41,298 nt of DNA from Myxococcales bacterium (GCA_016212965.1 JACRDA010000123.1:1-41298); one strand, 5' to 3'. Positions 18,160-25,355 are shown, counted from the first letter of the stretch. The notes: generated from the sequence alone by a model not told the origin. Numbers and translations: made by a program.

Positions 18160-18217
18160 GGCAACCTCCCGGGGTCCTGACGCGGGCCGGCGCCCGCAAG
18201 ATGCGCGCAGAGCGCGG

Positions 18218-18766
18218 TCACGGCGGCCCCGCCGCGCCGGCGCGCGCCAGAGGGAGCGCGCGGACCTCGCGCTCCACGATCGCTGCGACCTCGGCGCAGG
18301 CGCGCGCCTCGGTCGCGTCGTCGATGCCCTCGGTCTCGACCAGCACGAGCAGGGTGCGCTCGGGCAGGAGCTCGGGGCACACGTGACGCGCCACGTACAG
18401 CGCCTCGAGCGGGCCGATCTGGTGCACGCTCGTGCTCGGCGGCGGCGGGACCGCAATGTCGGGCACGAGCTCGCGCACCGTGCCAGGCGCGCCCCCGAAG
18501 AGGCAGGCGTCGACGACGACGAGCAGCGCCTGCCGGTGCAGGTGGTCGAGGAGCGCGAGGCCGCTCGTGCCGAGCTCGCACAGCTCGACATCCGGGCCGA
18601 AGCGCCCCGCCAGCAACCCGAGCGCCTGCGGACCCACACGGTCGTGGGCGAGGACCGAATGGCCGGCGCCGACCACGGTCACGGCCGCCAGCGACGCCAC
18701 GGCATCGGCGGCGCTGCCGTCCGTGCGTGGCGGCGTCGCGGGCAGCTCGGCTGGAATGGGGCGCAT
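18218..18766 (-). CDS. hydrogenase maturation protease (HyaD/HycI family)
   Basis: 182 residues, ATG at 18766. These endopeptidases sense nickel and cut the C-terminal extension of the hydrogenase large subunit. Nickel-ligand positions can be matched: Asp42 (in HDRVG, where family members have D/E-x-x-G), Asp86 (VVVDACLFGGAPGTV) and His115 (SVHQIGPLEAL). The normally conserved GxGN near the start reads GAGH (33-36), and the first Asp of the usual DD pair is His41. A 25-residue Ala/Pro-rich head precedes the fold. Its neighbour 58 bases downstream is the V4R-like gene, and the substrate is presumably the large subunit made from the same operon. Family call is good; the motif changes are notable. 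Confidence 0.8.
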   Translation of the reverse strand: MRPIPAELPATPPRTDGSAADAVASLAAVTVVGAGHSVLAHDRVGPQALGLLAGRFGPDVELCELGTSGLALLDHLHRQALLVVVDACLFGGAPGTVRELVPDIAVPPPPSTSVHQIGPLEALYVARHVCPELLPERTLLVLVETEGIDDATEARACAEVAAIVEREVRALPLARAGAAGPP

Positions 18767-18787
18767 CGCGTGGTGACTCCCTCTGGC

Positions 18788-19792
18788 TCAGCCGGTGTGC
18801 AGCCGCTCCAGTCGTCGCAGGTTGAGCTCGAGGGCACGGTTGCCCGGGTCGAGCGCGAGCGCGCGCTGCCAGATCGCACGCGCCGCGTCGTAGTCGCGGC
18901 GGCGCAGGGCCTCGAAGCCGCGGTCGACGAGCTCCGCGACCTCGGTGGCGCTGCCGCCCGAAGCGTCGCCGGTGGGGCTCTCGAGCTCGGGGCCGGCGCT
19001 GCCGGCGTCGTCGCGCGGTGCGATGACCGAGCGCGGGACCGCGACGCGGGCGATCTCGCCCGCGAGCGCGCTCGCGTCCGGCAGCCACGAGACGCGCGTG
19101 ACGCCGGCGTACGCCTCGTCGTGGAGCCGCGCGCCCTCGAGCAAGAGGTGCTGCCAGGGCGCGTGCACGCTCCGCGGTCCGTCCTTGGGCAGCGGCAGCG
19201 TGTCGAAGCGACCGTGCTTGGACGCCAGGATGCGGTAGACGGCGGCCTCGCCCGTGCGCCCGTCGCAGCGCGCGTGCACGATCTCGCCGCGCTCGATGTG
19301 GAGGACGCCCATCATGGGGCCGTCGACCACCCGCACGGCGGTGCTGCGCTGCGTGAGACACAACATCTGGATGACGTCCGAGGGCGCCATGGTGTCGAGC
19401 GTGCCGGTGAGGCTGTCGCGCCGCTCGAGGGTCTCGACGACGAGCTCGTGCATCGCGTCGAGCTCGAAGGGCTTCGCCACGATCTCGAGGCAGCCGTGGC
19501 GAAAGGCCGTATCGCGGACCTCGTCGAGGTCGTACCCGGTCATCACGATGACGCGCGTGCCAGGCGACTCGTCCGCGGCCCAGCGCAAGAGCTCGATGCC
19601 GCTCCTGCCGGGGAGGCGGACGTCCGTGACCATCACGTCGACGTCGTTCTCCATGAGGATGCGCTGGGCGATCTCGGCGCTCGCGGCGACGAGCACGTCG
19701 TAGCGCTCGTTGTCCTGGTACAGGGTCCGCCACAGGGCGACCACGGTGGCCTGGTCGTCGTCGACGATGAGCACCCGGCGGCGCGTGCGCAT
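18788..19792 (-). CDS. response regulator with DUF4388 and TPR output
   Basis: 334 residues, ATG at 19792. The receiver domain (1-120) is complete: Asp11/Asp12, phosphorylated Asp57 (VMVTDVRLPG), Thr85 (VIVMTGYD) and Lys107 (VAKPFEL). Residues about 128-235 are a DUF4388 (PatA-like) domain (LTGTLDTMAPSDVIQML; MGVLHIERGEIVHARCDG; GEAAVYRIL), found in many myxobacterial and cyanobacterial signalling proteins. A low-complexity linker leads to one or two TPR motifs at about 285-330 (GFEALRRRDYDAARAIWQRA). It has no DNA-binding domain, so output is by protein contact. No histidine kinase is encoded nearby, so its phosphodonor is elsewhere. Its start overlaps the previous gene's stop by one base (TGATG). 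Confidence 0.87.
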   Translation of the reverse strand: MRTRRRVLIVDDDQATVVALWRTLYQDNERYDVLVAASAEIAQRILMENDVDVMVTDVRLPGRSGIELLRWAADESPGTRVIVMTGYDLDEVRDTAFRHGCLEIVAKPFELDAMHELVVETLERRDSLTGTLDTMAPSDVIQMLCLTQRSTAVRVVDGPMMGVLHIERGEIVHARCDGRTGEAAVYRILASKHGRFDTLPLPKDGPRSVHAPWQHLLLEGARLHDEAYAGVTRVSWLPDASALAGEIARVAVPRSVIAPRDDAGSAGPELESPTGDASGGSATEVAELVDRGFEALRRRDYDAARAIWQRALALDPGNRALELNLRRLERLHTG

Positions 19793-20268
19793 CAGAGCTC
19801 CTCCCCGGCGGCAAAGTGCACGAGGTCGTCGGTCGCGCCCGCGCGCAGGCGTGCGAGCGAGGCGTCGACGCGAGGGTCGTCCGCCCCGAGTGCCTCGAGC
19901 GCCTCGAGCACGAGCAGCGCCGTGCCGGACTCGCCCGCGGCGTACGCCTCGACCGCCTTCACGAACAGCAGCGCCACCGCGCTCGGACCCGCGCCCGGTG
20001 CGCGCCGCGAGCCGAGCGACGTCATCGTCTGGCGCACGCTCTCTTCGAGCCTGCCGTGCTGTGTCGCGACGAGCTCGTCGAGATCGCCCGCGGCGGCCTC
20101 GCCCTCGAGCGGGAGATCGATGCGCCGGATCACCCGACCCCGGTAGACCGCGATCGAGCGCACGCGCGCGGGGTCGGCGCAGAGCTCCGTCTGGAGGCTG
20201 ATCCCGCCGCCCCCGATGTCGAGCAGCGAGGTCTTCCCCGGGCCCCGGTCGCGGCGCGCGCGCATCAT
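19792..20268 (-). CDS. conserved-looking protein with TPR-like C-terminus, unknown function
   Basis: 158 residues; two ATG codons lie in tandem at 20268 and 20265. The first overlaps the previous gene's TGA (ATGA), so it is the likely start. Residues about 22-75 form a strand-rich unit, ISLQTELCADPARVRSIAV then YRGRVIRRIDLPLEG, followed by a helix with AATQHGRLEESVRQ-like spacing. I have the impression that this QTE...G-x-V module also occurs in other deltaproteobacterial signalling proteins, but I cannot name it. The C-terminus (AVEAYAAGESGTALLVLEAL; DDPRVDASLARLRAGA) is TPR-like, echoing its two DUF4388 neighbours. It probably acts as a protein-interaction partner within the cluster. No enzymatic motif is visible. 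Confidence 0.65.
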   Translation of the reverse strand: MMRARRDRGPGKTSLLDIGGGGISLQTELCADPARVRSIAVYRGRVIRRIDLPLEGEAAAGDLDELVATQHGRLEESVRQTMTSLGSRRAPGAGPSAVALLFVKAVEAYAAGESGTALLVLEALEALGADDPRVDASLARLRAGATDDLVHFAAGEEL

Positions 20269-20597
20269 GTCGCCGCCTCCGCCTCGCCGCAGCACTCCGC
20301 CAGCAGCCGCGCGAGGGCGCGCGCGCGCGCCGCTCGCGCCTCGGGTGCCACGAGGTAGCTCACGCGAATCTCCACGCGCGCCGTGCGCGGGACCACGACG
20401 AGCACGTCCTCGTCCGGCCCCACCATCGAGCGCACGAGCAGGCCGGCGGTCGACTCCGCGAAGCCGCGCCGCGCGAGCGCCTCGAGGACGGCCGGCACGT
20501 GCGCCACGACCGGCAGATCGCAGCGCCACAGGAGATCGCGCACGCAGCGCGCCTCGCGGCTGAGTGCGAGGGGAGGCGTCCCGGCGATGGGGTCCAC
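20265..20597 (-). CDS. 110-residue protein of the hydrogenase cluster, unknown function
   Basis: Starts at GTG 20597, six bases after GGAG; the preceding gene's TGA is at 20608, so the spacing is tight. Its own stop overlaps the next gene's ATG (ATGA). The sequence looks globular alpha/beta: helices REARCVRDLLWRCDLPVVAHV and AVLEALARRGFAESTAGLLV, a strand-rich middle DEDVLVVVPRTARVEIRVSYLV, and a long C-terminal helix with CC. It has no signal, transmembrane helix or catalytic motif. I do not recognise it. The precise translational coupling on both sides argues that it is a real gene acting with its neighbours. Confidence 0.6.
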   Translation of the reverse strand: MDPIAGTPPLALSREARCVRDLLWRCDLPVVAHVPAVLEALARRGFAESTAGLLVRSMVGPDEDVLVVVPRTARVEIRVSYLVAPEARAARARALARLLAECCGEAEAAT

Positions 20598-20607
20598 GAC
20601 TTGCTCC

Positions 20608-21870
20608 TCACACGGGGGTGACCTTGACCTCGCAGTGGGCGTCGCCCTTCGCCACGCAGCTCGTCTCCTCGACCTTCCAGGGGACGCCGGCGGCGAAGAG
20701 CTTCCGGTAGAACTCCTGCGTGAGCCCGGGGCGATCCTTCCAGGGCACGCGGTGCGCGAGCTGCATGATGGCGAGCGCCGCGCCCTGGAAGAAATAGCAG
20801 CGCGGTCGGTCCGAGCGCTCCTCGCGCGCGCGCCAGTACGGCCCCTCGTAGGTGCACGGCGCGCGCAGGACGAGCTCGCGCCCGGGCTCGAGGCGTACGA
20901 CGGACCAGGCACCGAAGCCGAGCGCGCGGGCGATCGCACAGCAGCCGACGACCACCTCCGCGACGCCGCCCTCGAGCGTGCCCACCATCCCTTCCCACTC
21001 GGGCGAGAGCAGGATGCCGCCGAAGGTGTTGAACACGCACACGTGCCCCGACTCGCGCAGCAGAGCCTCCATCACGGCCGCCCCGGCCTGGGACTGGTGC
21101 TCGACGTGCTTCAGGCCCTCGTAAGAGATGCGGTTGTAGTAGGTCGCGGCGTGGAGCGTCACGAACACGCCGAAGGCCTGGACCAGCCCGCGCGCGTCAC
21201 CGGCGACCCCGGCCGTGACCTGCCGCAGCCCGTCGGCGATCGTCGCCACCCGGGCCTCGTCGAGGCCGGCGAAGCCCGAGCCCGCGGCCGCGAGGCTCTC
21301 GGCCTTGCCCACGTGCGGGCGCGGCGCCTCGGGCGGCTGGCCGGGAACGAGCTTGAACTCGCAGCGGGGTGCGCGCAGCGCCACGCACGCCGACTCGGTG
21401 GCGGCGACACTGCGGGGCGGCAGGCCCAGCGCCAGCTCGGCGGCCGCCGCCGCGTAGCCCGCGGCCACGGCGTCCGCCGGGCGCCGGCGCCGCACCGCGT
21501 CGCCGTACTTGTCGAGCCACGTGAATCCGTAGTGCAGGTGCTCGCCCGTGGCGCCGCCCCCGCCGCGCTCCATCGCGATGTCGAGCTTGCCGTGCCCCGC
21601 GGCCGCGAACAGCGCGCGGGCGAGCTCGAGCCGCTCCGGAGGCGTGGTGAGGTCGGCGCGCGCCGAGAGCCGCGTGAGCAGCTCGCCGAAGGCCTCGCGC
21701 GCCGCCGCCGTGCGCAAGGCGTTGCCCGCGTCACCACCGAGCGCGTCATCGATGGTCTGGTCGAGGAACAGGTTGAAGTGGTGGCAGTGATAGAGCACCG
21801 GGCAGTCGGCGATGAAGGCCAGGGATTGCTCCGCGAGGAGCTCACGTTGGGAGGCGATCTTGTCGAGCAT
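20608..21870 (-). CDS. tandem V4R-like (small-molecule-binding) protein
   Basis: 420 residues, ATG at 21870 with GAGG six bases upstream. Two halves can be recognised. The first (about 1-195) contains CPVLYHCHHFNLFLDQTID, a helical stretch, HYGFTWLDKYG and the ending ESACVALRAPRCEFKLV. The second (about 240-420) contains an equivalent start (HAATYYNRISYEGL), GVAEVVVGCCAIARALGFG, CYFFQGAALAIM and the ending ETSCVAKGDAHCEVKV. Each half ends in C-x6-8-C followed by a strand, the hallmark of V4R/4-vinyl-reductase-type domains that bind hydrocarbons, tetrapyrroles or metals. There is no effector domain, so it may sense a ligand and pass the signal by contact. It lies 16 bases after the Roadblock-like gene. 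Domain call is by motif, not by search. Confidence 0.6.
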   Translation of the reverse strand: MLDKIASQRELLAEQSLAFIADCPVLYHCHHFNLFLDQTIDDALGGDAGNALRTAAAREAFGELLTRLSARADLTTPPERLELARALFAAAGHGKLDIAMERGGGGATGEHLHYGFTWLDKYGDAVRRRRPADAVAAGYAAAAAELALGLPPRSVAATESACVALRAPRCEFKLVPGQPPEAPRPHVGKAESLAAAGSGFAGLDEARVATIADGLRQVTAGVAGDARGLVQAFGVFVTLHAATYYNRISYEGLKHVEHQSQAGAAVMEALLRESGHVCVFNTFGGILLSPEWEGMVGTLEGGVAEVVVGCCAIARALGFGAWSVVRLEPGRELVLRAPCTYEGPYWRAREERSDRPRCYFFQGAALAIMQLAHRVPWKDRPGLTQEFYRKLFAAGVPWKVEETSCVAKGDAHCEVKVTPV

Positions 21871-21886
21871 GGTTACCTCGCCGGGT

Positions 21887-22468
21887 TCACAGATGCAGCT
21901 CGTCGATCCCGAGGATGTCGGCGATGGACCGCTCGACGGCCGCGAGCTGCTCGGCGGCGAGCGCCTCGGGGCGCGCGAGAGTCTCGAGCGGGACGCCCGT
22001 CTGGAGCGACACGCGCAGCAGCGAGGCGTGCGGATCGGGCGCGTAGCGCTGCAGGAACTCGAGCACGCGCACGGCGCGCGGGCGCTCCTGCACCTGGAAC
22101 GCGGGCAGCTGCGCCTGCAGGCGATCGGTCATGCGCTTGATGTGGAGCCGGACCATGCCGAGCGGCGTCTCGCGCGAGAACACGAAGCCCGCGACGAAGT
22201 CGCCCTCCAGCTCGCGCAGAATGATGAGCACGTCGGCCGACTCGATCGTGACCTGCATGAGCGCCGACCACGAGCCGAGCGCCTTCAGGCCCTCGCGGTT
22301 CGCGCGGATGAGGTCGCCGAAGTAGGCCGCGACGTCCTCGGGGTGCCACGTCTCTCCTTCCCGGACCCACGATCCGAACAGCAGGCAGTCGGGCATGGCG
22401 GTGATGAACAGGCCCCTCAGCTGTGGGACGTCGGCAACCGTGCTAGCTACGTCGATGCGGGCCATCAT
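21887..22468 (-). CDS. Roadblock/LC7-like protein with C-terminal extension
   Basis: 193 residues; tandem ATG codons at 22468 and 22465, the first overlapping the upstream TGA (ATGA), with AGAGG just upstream. Residues 1-110 are compatible with a Roadblock/LC7 fold: PQLRGLFITAMPDCLLFGSW in the position of the first helix and strand, WSALMQVTIESADVLIILREL in the central strands, and GDFVAGFVFSRETPLGMVRL toward the last helix. The C-terminal 70 residues are an extra helical region (AVRVLEFLQRYAPDPHASLL; AALAAEQLAAVERSIADIL). Such proteins typically act as regulators or platforms for small GTPases or ATPases. It is coupled to another Roadblock gene and close to a ParA-like ATPase gene. Fold assignment is tentative. 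Confidence 0.55.
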   Translation of the reverse strand: MMARIDVASTVADVPQLRGLFITAMPDCLLFGSWVREGETWHPEDVAAYFGDLIRANREGLKALGSWSALMQVTIESADVLIILRELEGDFVAGFVFSRETPLGMVRLHIKRMTDRLQAQLPAFQVQERPRAVRVLEFLQRYAPDPHASLLRVSLQTGVPLETLARPEALAAEQLAAVERSIADILGIDELHL

Positions 22469-23112
22469 GTACCTCTCTCGTTGGTGACGCACACGGCGTG
22501 CAGGGTGGCGCGGATGGTGGCCGCGGCGCTGCGCGCGAGCGATTCGGTCATGACGACGCCGAGGGCGAGGCGTCCCGAGGGCGTCGAGACCCACAGCACC
22601 TCGAGCAGGCTGGCGCCGTCGAGCTCGATGACCACCGCGAGCTGCGGCTCACCCGCGAGCAACCTGCGGACCGGGAACATGGCCCCGTCGAGCGCGGCGC
22701 TCACGGCGACGTGCTCCTCGGCGACGTGGCGCGACACGAGCGGCAGGCCGTCCTCGTCCGCCACGAAGGCCGCCGAGGCGCCCGTCGCCGCCAGCAGCCA
22801 GTCGACGAAGGTCTCGAGCCGCTCGAACAGCGGGGCGCTGCCGTCGACCGCGGCCGGCGCGAGCAGGTGGCGCGGCGCCGGCCCCGTAGCCGCGCTGCGC
22901 GCAGTGCCGGGCACCCGGTGCAGTGGGGGCGGCGCCTCGGTCCCGCGCGCCCGGGGCGCGGGCGGCGCCTCGCGCGACGACCCCTGCTCGGGGAAATGCA
23001 CGCGCTCGGGATCGCGCGCGCGCGGCTCGTCCGCGCGCTTCGACTCGACCCCGGCGCGGCGCAGGAGGTCGGTGAGTGCGGTGCGATCAATCGACCAGGG
23101 CGACTGGGCCAT
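22465..23112 (-). CDS. Roadblock/LC7 domain protein with disordered N-terminal region
   Basis: 215 residues, ATG at 23112, overlapping the end of the ParA-like gene by 26 bases. The first 90 residues start with a short amphipathic segment (WSIDRTALTDLLRRAGV) and continue as Pro/Ala/Arg-rich, probably unstructured, linker. A Roadblock/LC7 domain covers about 95-213: LFERLETFVDWLLAATGA (helix 1), SAAFVADEDGLPLVSRH (strand 1 with the typical D-x-x-G-L turn), PQLAVVIELDGASLLEVLWV (central strands), GRLALGVVMTESLARSAAAT (final strand and helix). The N-terminal motif could bind the ParA-like ATPase, as short N-terminal tags do for other ParA partners; that is inference from overlap and layout. Confidence 0.7.
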   Translation of the reverse strand: MAQSPWSIDRTALTDLLRRAGVESKRADEPRARDPERVHFPEQGSSREAPPAPRARGTEAPPPLHRVPGTARSAATGPAPRHLLAPAAVDGSAPLFERLETFVDWLLAATGASAAFVADEDGLPLVSRHVAEEHVAVSAALDGAMFPVRRLLAGEPQLAVVIELDGASLLEVLWVSTPSGRLALGVVMTESLARSAAATIRATLHAVCVTNERGT

Positions 23113-23893
23113 CGTCCGGCTCCTTTTCCGTGAGCCGCATGCGTTGCTCGAGCTCCGCGGCGAGCTTGTCGAAGACCATGGCGACGGGCGGCGGCCTGCG
23201 GCTCAGCAGGCCCACCGGCACACCGGCGCTCGAAGCCGCCAGGAACGCGGGATCGCGCGGCACGGCCGGCTCGAGCACCAGCTCCTCGGGGAATCCCCCC
23301 CAGACGGTCTCGGCGGCCTCGAGCGAGTCCTTCTCGCGCAGCTGCAGCATCGTGAGCAAGAGGCCGACCGGCTCCACGGCCACCTCGTTGTCGCGCAACC
23401 ACGCGAGCACCTCGAAGACCTGGGTCACGCTGCGGGACGCCAGCGGCTCGGCCTGCACGGGACAGAGCACGTGGGTGGCGGCGCGGAGGGCGCCCACGGT
23501 CGCGCCGCCGAAGCCGCTCGGCGTGTCGAAGATGACCAGGTGGTAGGCGGCCGCCGCCTCCTCGACCAGGCGCCCGAGGGCAGCGCCGTCGGCGAGCGCG
23601 GCGTGGAAGCCGGGGGTGTCCTGGATGGCGATGTGCCCGATGGGCAGAATCGCCAGGTTCTCGAGCCTCGTCGCGATGACCACCTCACCGAGAGGGCGCC
23701 GGTGCGCGACGTACTCGGCGAGGCCGCGCGCGTCGGCCACGCGGCGCGTGAGCGACAGACCGACGGCGCCCTGCGGATCCGTGTCGACGAGCAGGGTGCT
23801 CCAGCCGCGGCGCGCGAAGGCAAGTGACAGGTTGAGCGCGACGGTGGTCTTGCCGCACCCTCCCTTGGGGCTGACGATGGCTAGGACGGTCAT
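23087..23893 (-). CDS. ParA/MinD-family ATPase
   Basis: 268 residues, ATG at 23893. Deviant Walker A PKGGCGKTTVALNLS (9-23) with the signature lysine; TLLVDTDPQGAVG is the A' motif; LVIFDTPSGFGG is Walker B. These dimer-forming ATPases position plasmids, chromosomes or protein clusters by binding DNA or membrane. No ParB gene or parS-like repeat is present. There is no amphipathic MinD-type C-terminal helix, and the end is acidic (EKEPDDGPVALVD). Its ATG overlaps the DUF4388 gene stop (ATGA) and its 3' end overlaps the Roadblock gene by 26 bases, so stoichiometric production is likely. Here it may position the cluster's own proteins rather than DNA. Confidence 0.88.
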   Translation of the reverse strand: MTVLAIVSPKGGCGKTTVALNLSLAFARRGWSTLLVDTDPQGAVGLSLTRRVADARGLAEYVAHRRPLGEVVIATRLENLAILPIGHIAIQDTPGFHAALADGAALGRLVEEAAAAYHLVIFDTPSGFGGATVGALRAATHVLCPVQAEPLASRSVTQVFEVLAWLRDNEVAVEPVGLLLTMLQLREKDSLEAAETVWGGFPEELVLEPAVPRDPAFLAASSAGVPVGLLSRRPPPVAMVFDKLAAELEQRMRLTEKEPDDGPVALVD

Positions 23894-24831
23894 TTCGTGC
23901 CTATCCGTTGGCGAAGCCGTTGAATGTTGTGACGGACATTGGGGTCATCCGGGCGCAGGGCCGCGCACCGCTCGAAGCCCTGCAGCGCCGCTTCGTAGTC
24001 GCGCCGCACGTAGGCGAGCGTCGCCTCCTGGAACAGTGCCTCGAAGGGGTCGCCGGCGCTGCCCGAGGTCGCGGCGCGCGGTGCCGGCTCGTTCGAGGGG
24101 GCGCCCAAGCTGCGGGTCGTTTCCGGGACCTCGGCGTCGAGCGGCGGGCGCGCCGTCTCGGGCAGGCCGGGCAGGCGCTCGCGCGGCGCGGGTGTTGGCG
24201 ACCCGGACGGCGGCGTCATGCGCGGCTCGGCCGCGCGCACGGGGACCGCGACGGGAACGCCGAGGGGCGTGTGACGCCGCTGCCGAGCCGGGCTGCGCGG
24301 CGCGGCGGCGGCTGCGGGTGCCTCCCCGAAATCCGGTGGCGGCGCGGTGTCCGCATCGCTCGGCGCGGGGCGCCGCGGCGTCGGCGTGGTGATGCCCGTG
24401 CGGCGCGCCGTCGGCGCCGGCAGGGGCGTCGGGTCGGAGACCCCGGCACGCGGGGCCGAGACCGTCGAGGCGGCGGGCCCCGCCGCGACGATGCTCGCCT
24501 GGCCGGACGCGAAGGCGGCCTCGAGCGCACGTCGCTGTTCCGGGGACGGCGCCACCGGCGGGAAGTGGCTGCGCCAGGGCCGCGACAGCGAGGGCGGCGC
24601 CAGGCGGTCGGCGTCGAGGAACACGAGGCGCACGTCGGCACGTGGCAGACGGGCGAGGAGCGCGAGCGCCTGATCGCCCTGCGCGCCAGGCATCTCGGCG
24701 TGCACCACCTCGCCGCGCCGGACATCCACGTGCCCGATGGCGAGCACGCCGAGCGACAGCTCGAGCCGCACGGTGAGCTTCCGCTCCTCGGCGTGGGCGA
24801 GGAGCTCGGCGCAAGTCAGCTGGGTGTCCAT
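23890..24831 (-). CDS. DUF4388-like protein with Pro-rich linker and TPR tail
   Basis: 313 residues, ATG at 24831. Residues 1-75 look like a shortened DUF4388 (PatA-like) unit (LTVRLELSLGVLAIGHVDV; RRGEVVHAEMPGAQGDQAL). Residues about 100-250 are a long Ala/Pro/Thr/Arg-rich linker. The end (about 262-310) is a TPR motif pair: ALFQEATLAYVRRDYEAAL and LRPDDPNVRHNIQRLRQR. This tail resembles that of the response regulator at 18788-19792 (VRRDYEAALQGFERCAALRPD against LRRRDYDAARAIWQRALALD), so the two may dock on a shared partner. It ends on ATGA with the ParA-like gene. A scaffold or adaptor role is inferred; no enzymatic motif. Confidence 0.7.
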   Translation of the reverse strand: MDTQLTCAELLAHAEERKLTVRLELSLGVLAIGHVDVRRGEVVHAEMPGAQGDQALALLARLPRADVRLVFLDADRLAPPSLSRPWRSHFPPVAPSPEQRRALEAAFASGQASIVAAGPAASTVSAPRAGVSDPTPLPAPTARRTGITTPTPRRPAPSDADTAPPPDFGEAPAAAAAPRSPARQRRHTPLGVPVAVPVRAAEPRMTPPSGSPTPAPRERLPGLPETARPPLDAEVPETTRSLGAPSNEPAPRAATSGSAGDPFEALFQEATLAYVRRDYEAALQGFERCAALRPDDPNVRHNIQRLRQRIGTK

Positions 24832-24986
24832 GCTCTGCGGGTGGGGCGCGGGCTGGAGGCGCCCGCGATGGCGAGATTCTGTCGGCGGTGGCTCGGTTCG
24901 ACGCGCTGCGGTGCACCGCCTGCGGGCTCAGCGCCCGGGGACCGCGCCGGACGGCCCGGGCAGGGCCTTCCGGTGGCGCGCTACGG

Positions 24987-25355
24987 TCACAGCGCCTGCA
25001 CGAGCTCCGCGACGCGGCGCTTGATGTCGAGGAAGACGAGCCCGAGCTTCGCCTCCGCGGTCGTCAGGACGATGAGGATCGACTCGGCCCCGACGGCGTT
25101 CAGGATCACGTAGCCCTTCTCGCTGCGCACGTAGGTCTGATCGGGCGCCGCACCCATCAGCTCGCTCGAGATGCGCTGGCTCACGCCGAGCATCGCGGCG
25201 GCCATGGCCGAGACCACTTCCTCGTCGATCTGGCTCGGCAGCAGCGAGGCGATGATGAACCCCTCGGTGCTCACCACGGCAGAGCCGATGATGTCCGGCG
25301 ACGCCGTGCGCAGGCTGCGCAGGACTTCCTGGATCTTCTCGGTGCGTGTTGCCAT
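24987..25355 (-). CDS. Roadblock/LC7 domain protein (MglB-like fold)
   Basis: 122 residues, ATG at 25355, with GGAGGA 11 or more bases upstream. It is nearly all Roadblock/LC7: TEKIQEVLRSLRTASPDIIG (helix 1), SAVVSTEGFIIASLL (strand with the S-x-x-G turn), EVVSAMAAAMLGVSQRISSEL (helix 2), YVRSEKGYVILNAVGAESIL (strands), LGLVFLDIKRRVAELVQAL (final helix). It resembles bacterial MglB-type or stand-alone Roadblock proteins that regulate Ras-like GTPases. No MglA-like GTPase is encoded in the window. It is the most upstream gene of the minus-strand cluster, 155 bases before the DUF4388 gene, and may share or precede the operon promoter. Confidence 0.85.
   Translation of the reverse strand: MATRTEKIQEVLRSLRTASPDIIGSAVVSTEGFIIASLLPSQIDEEVVSAMAAAMLGVSQRISSELMGAAPDQTYVRSEKGYVILNAVGAESILIVLTTAEAKLGLVFLDIKRRVAELVQAL

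Noticed and set aside
23087..23893. The ParA-like gene as part of a plasmid or chromosome partition locus
   Set aside because: No ParB gene or parS-like repeats are nearby, and it is coupled to Roadblock and DUF4388 genes instead.
24908..24919. Perfect 12-bp palindrome GCGGTGCACCGC between the Roadblock and DUF4388 genes
   Set aside because: Palindromes of this length are frequent by chance at this GC content, and no second site or regulator supports an operator.
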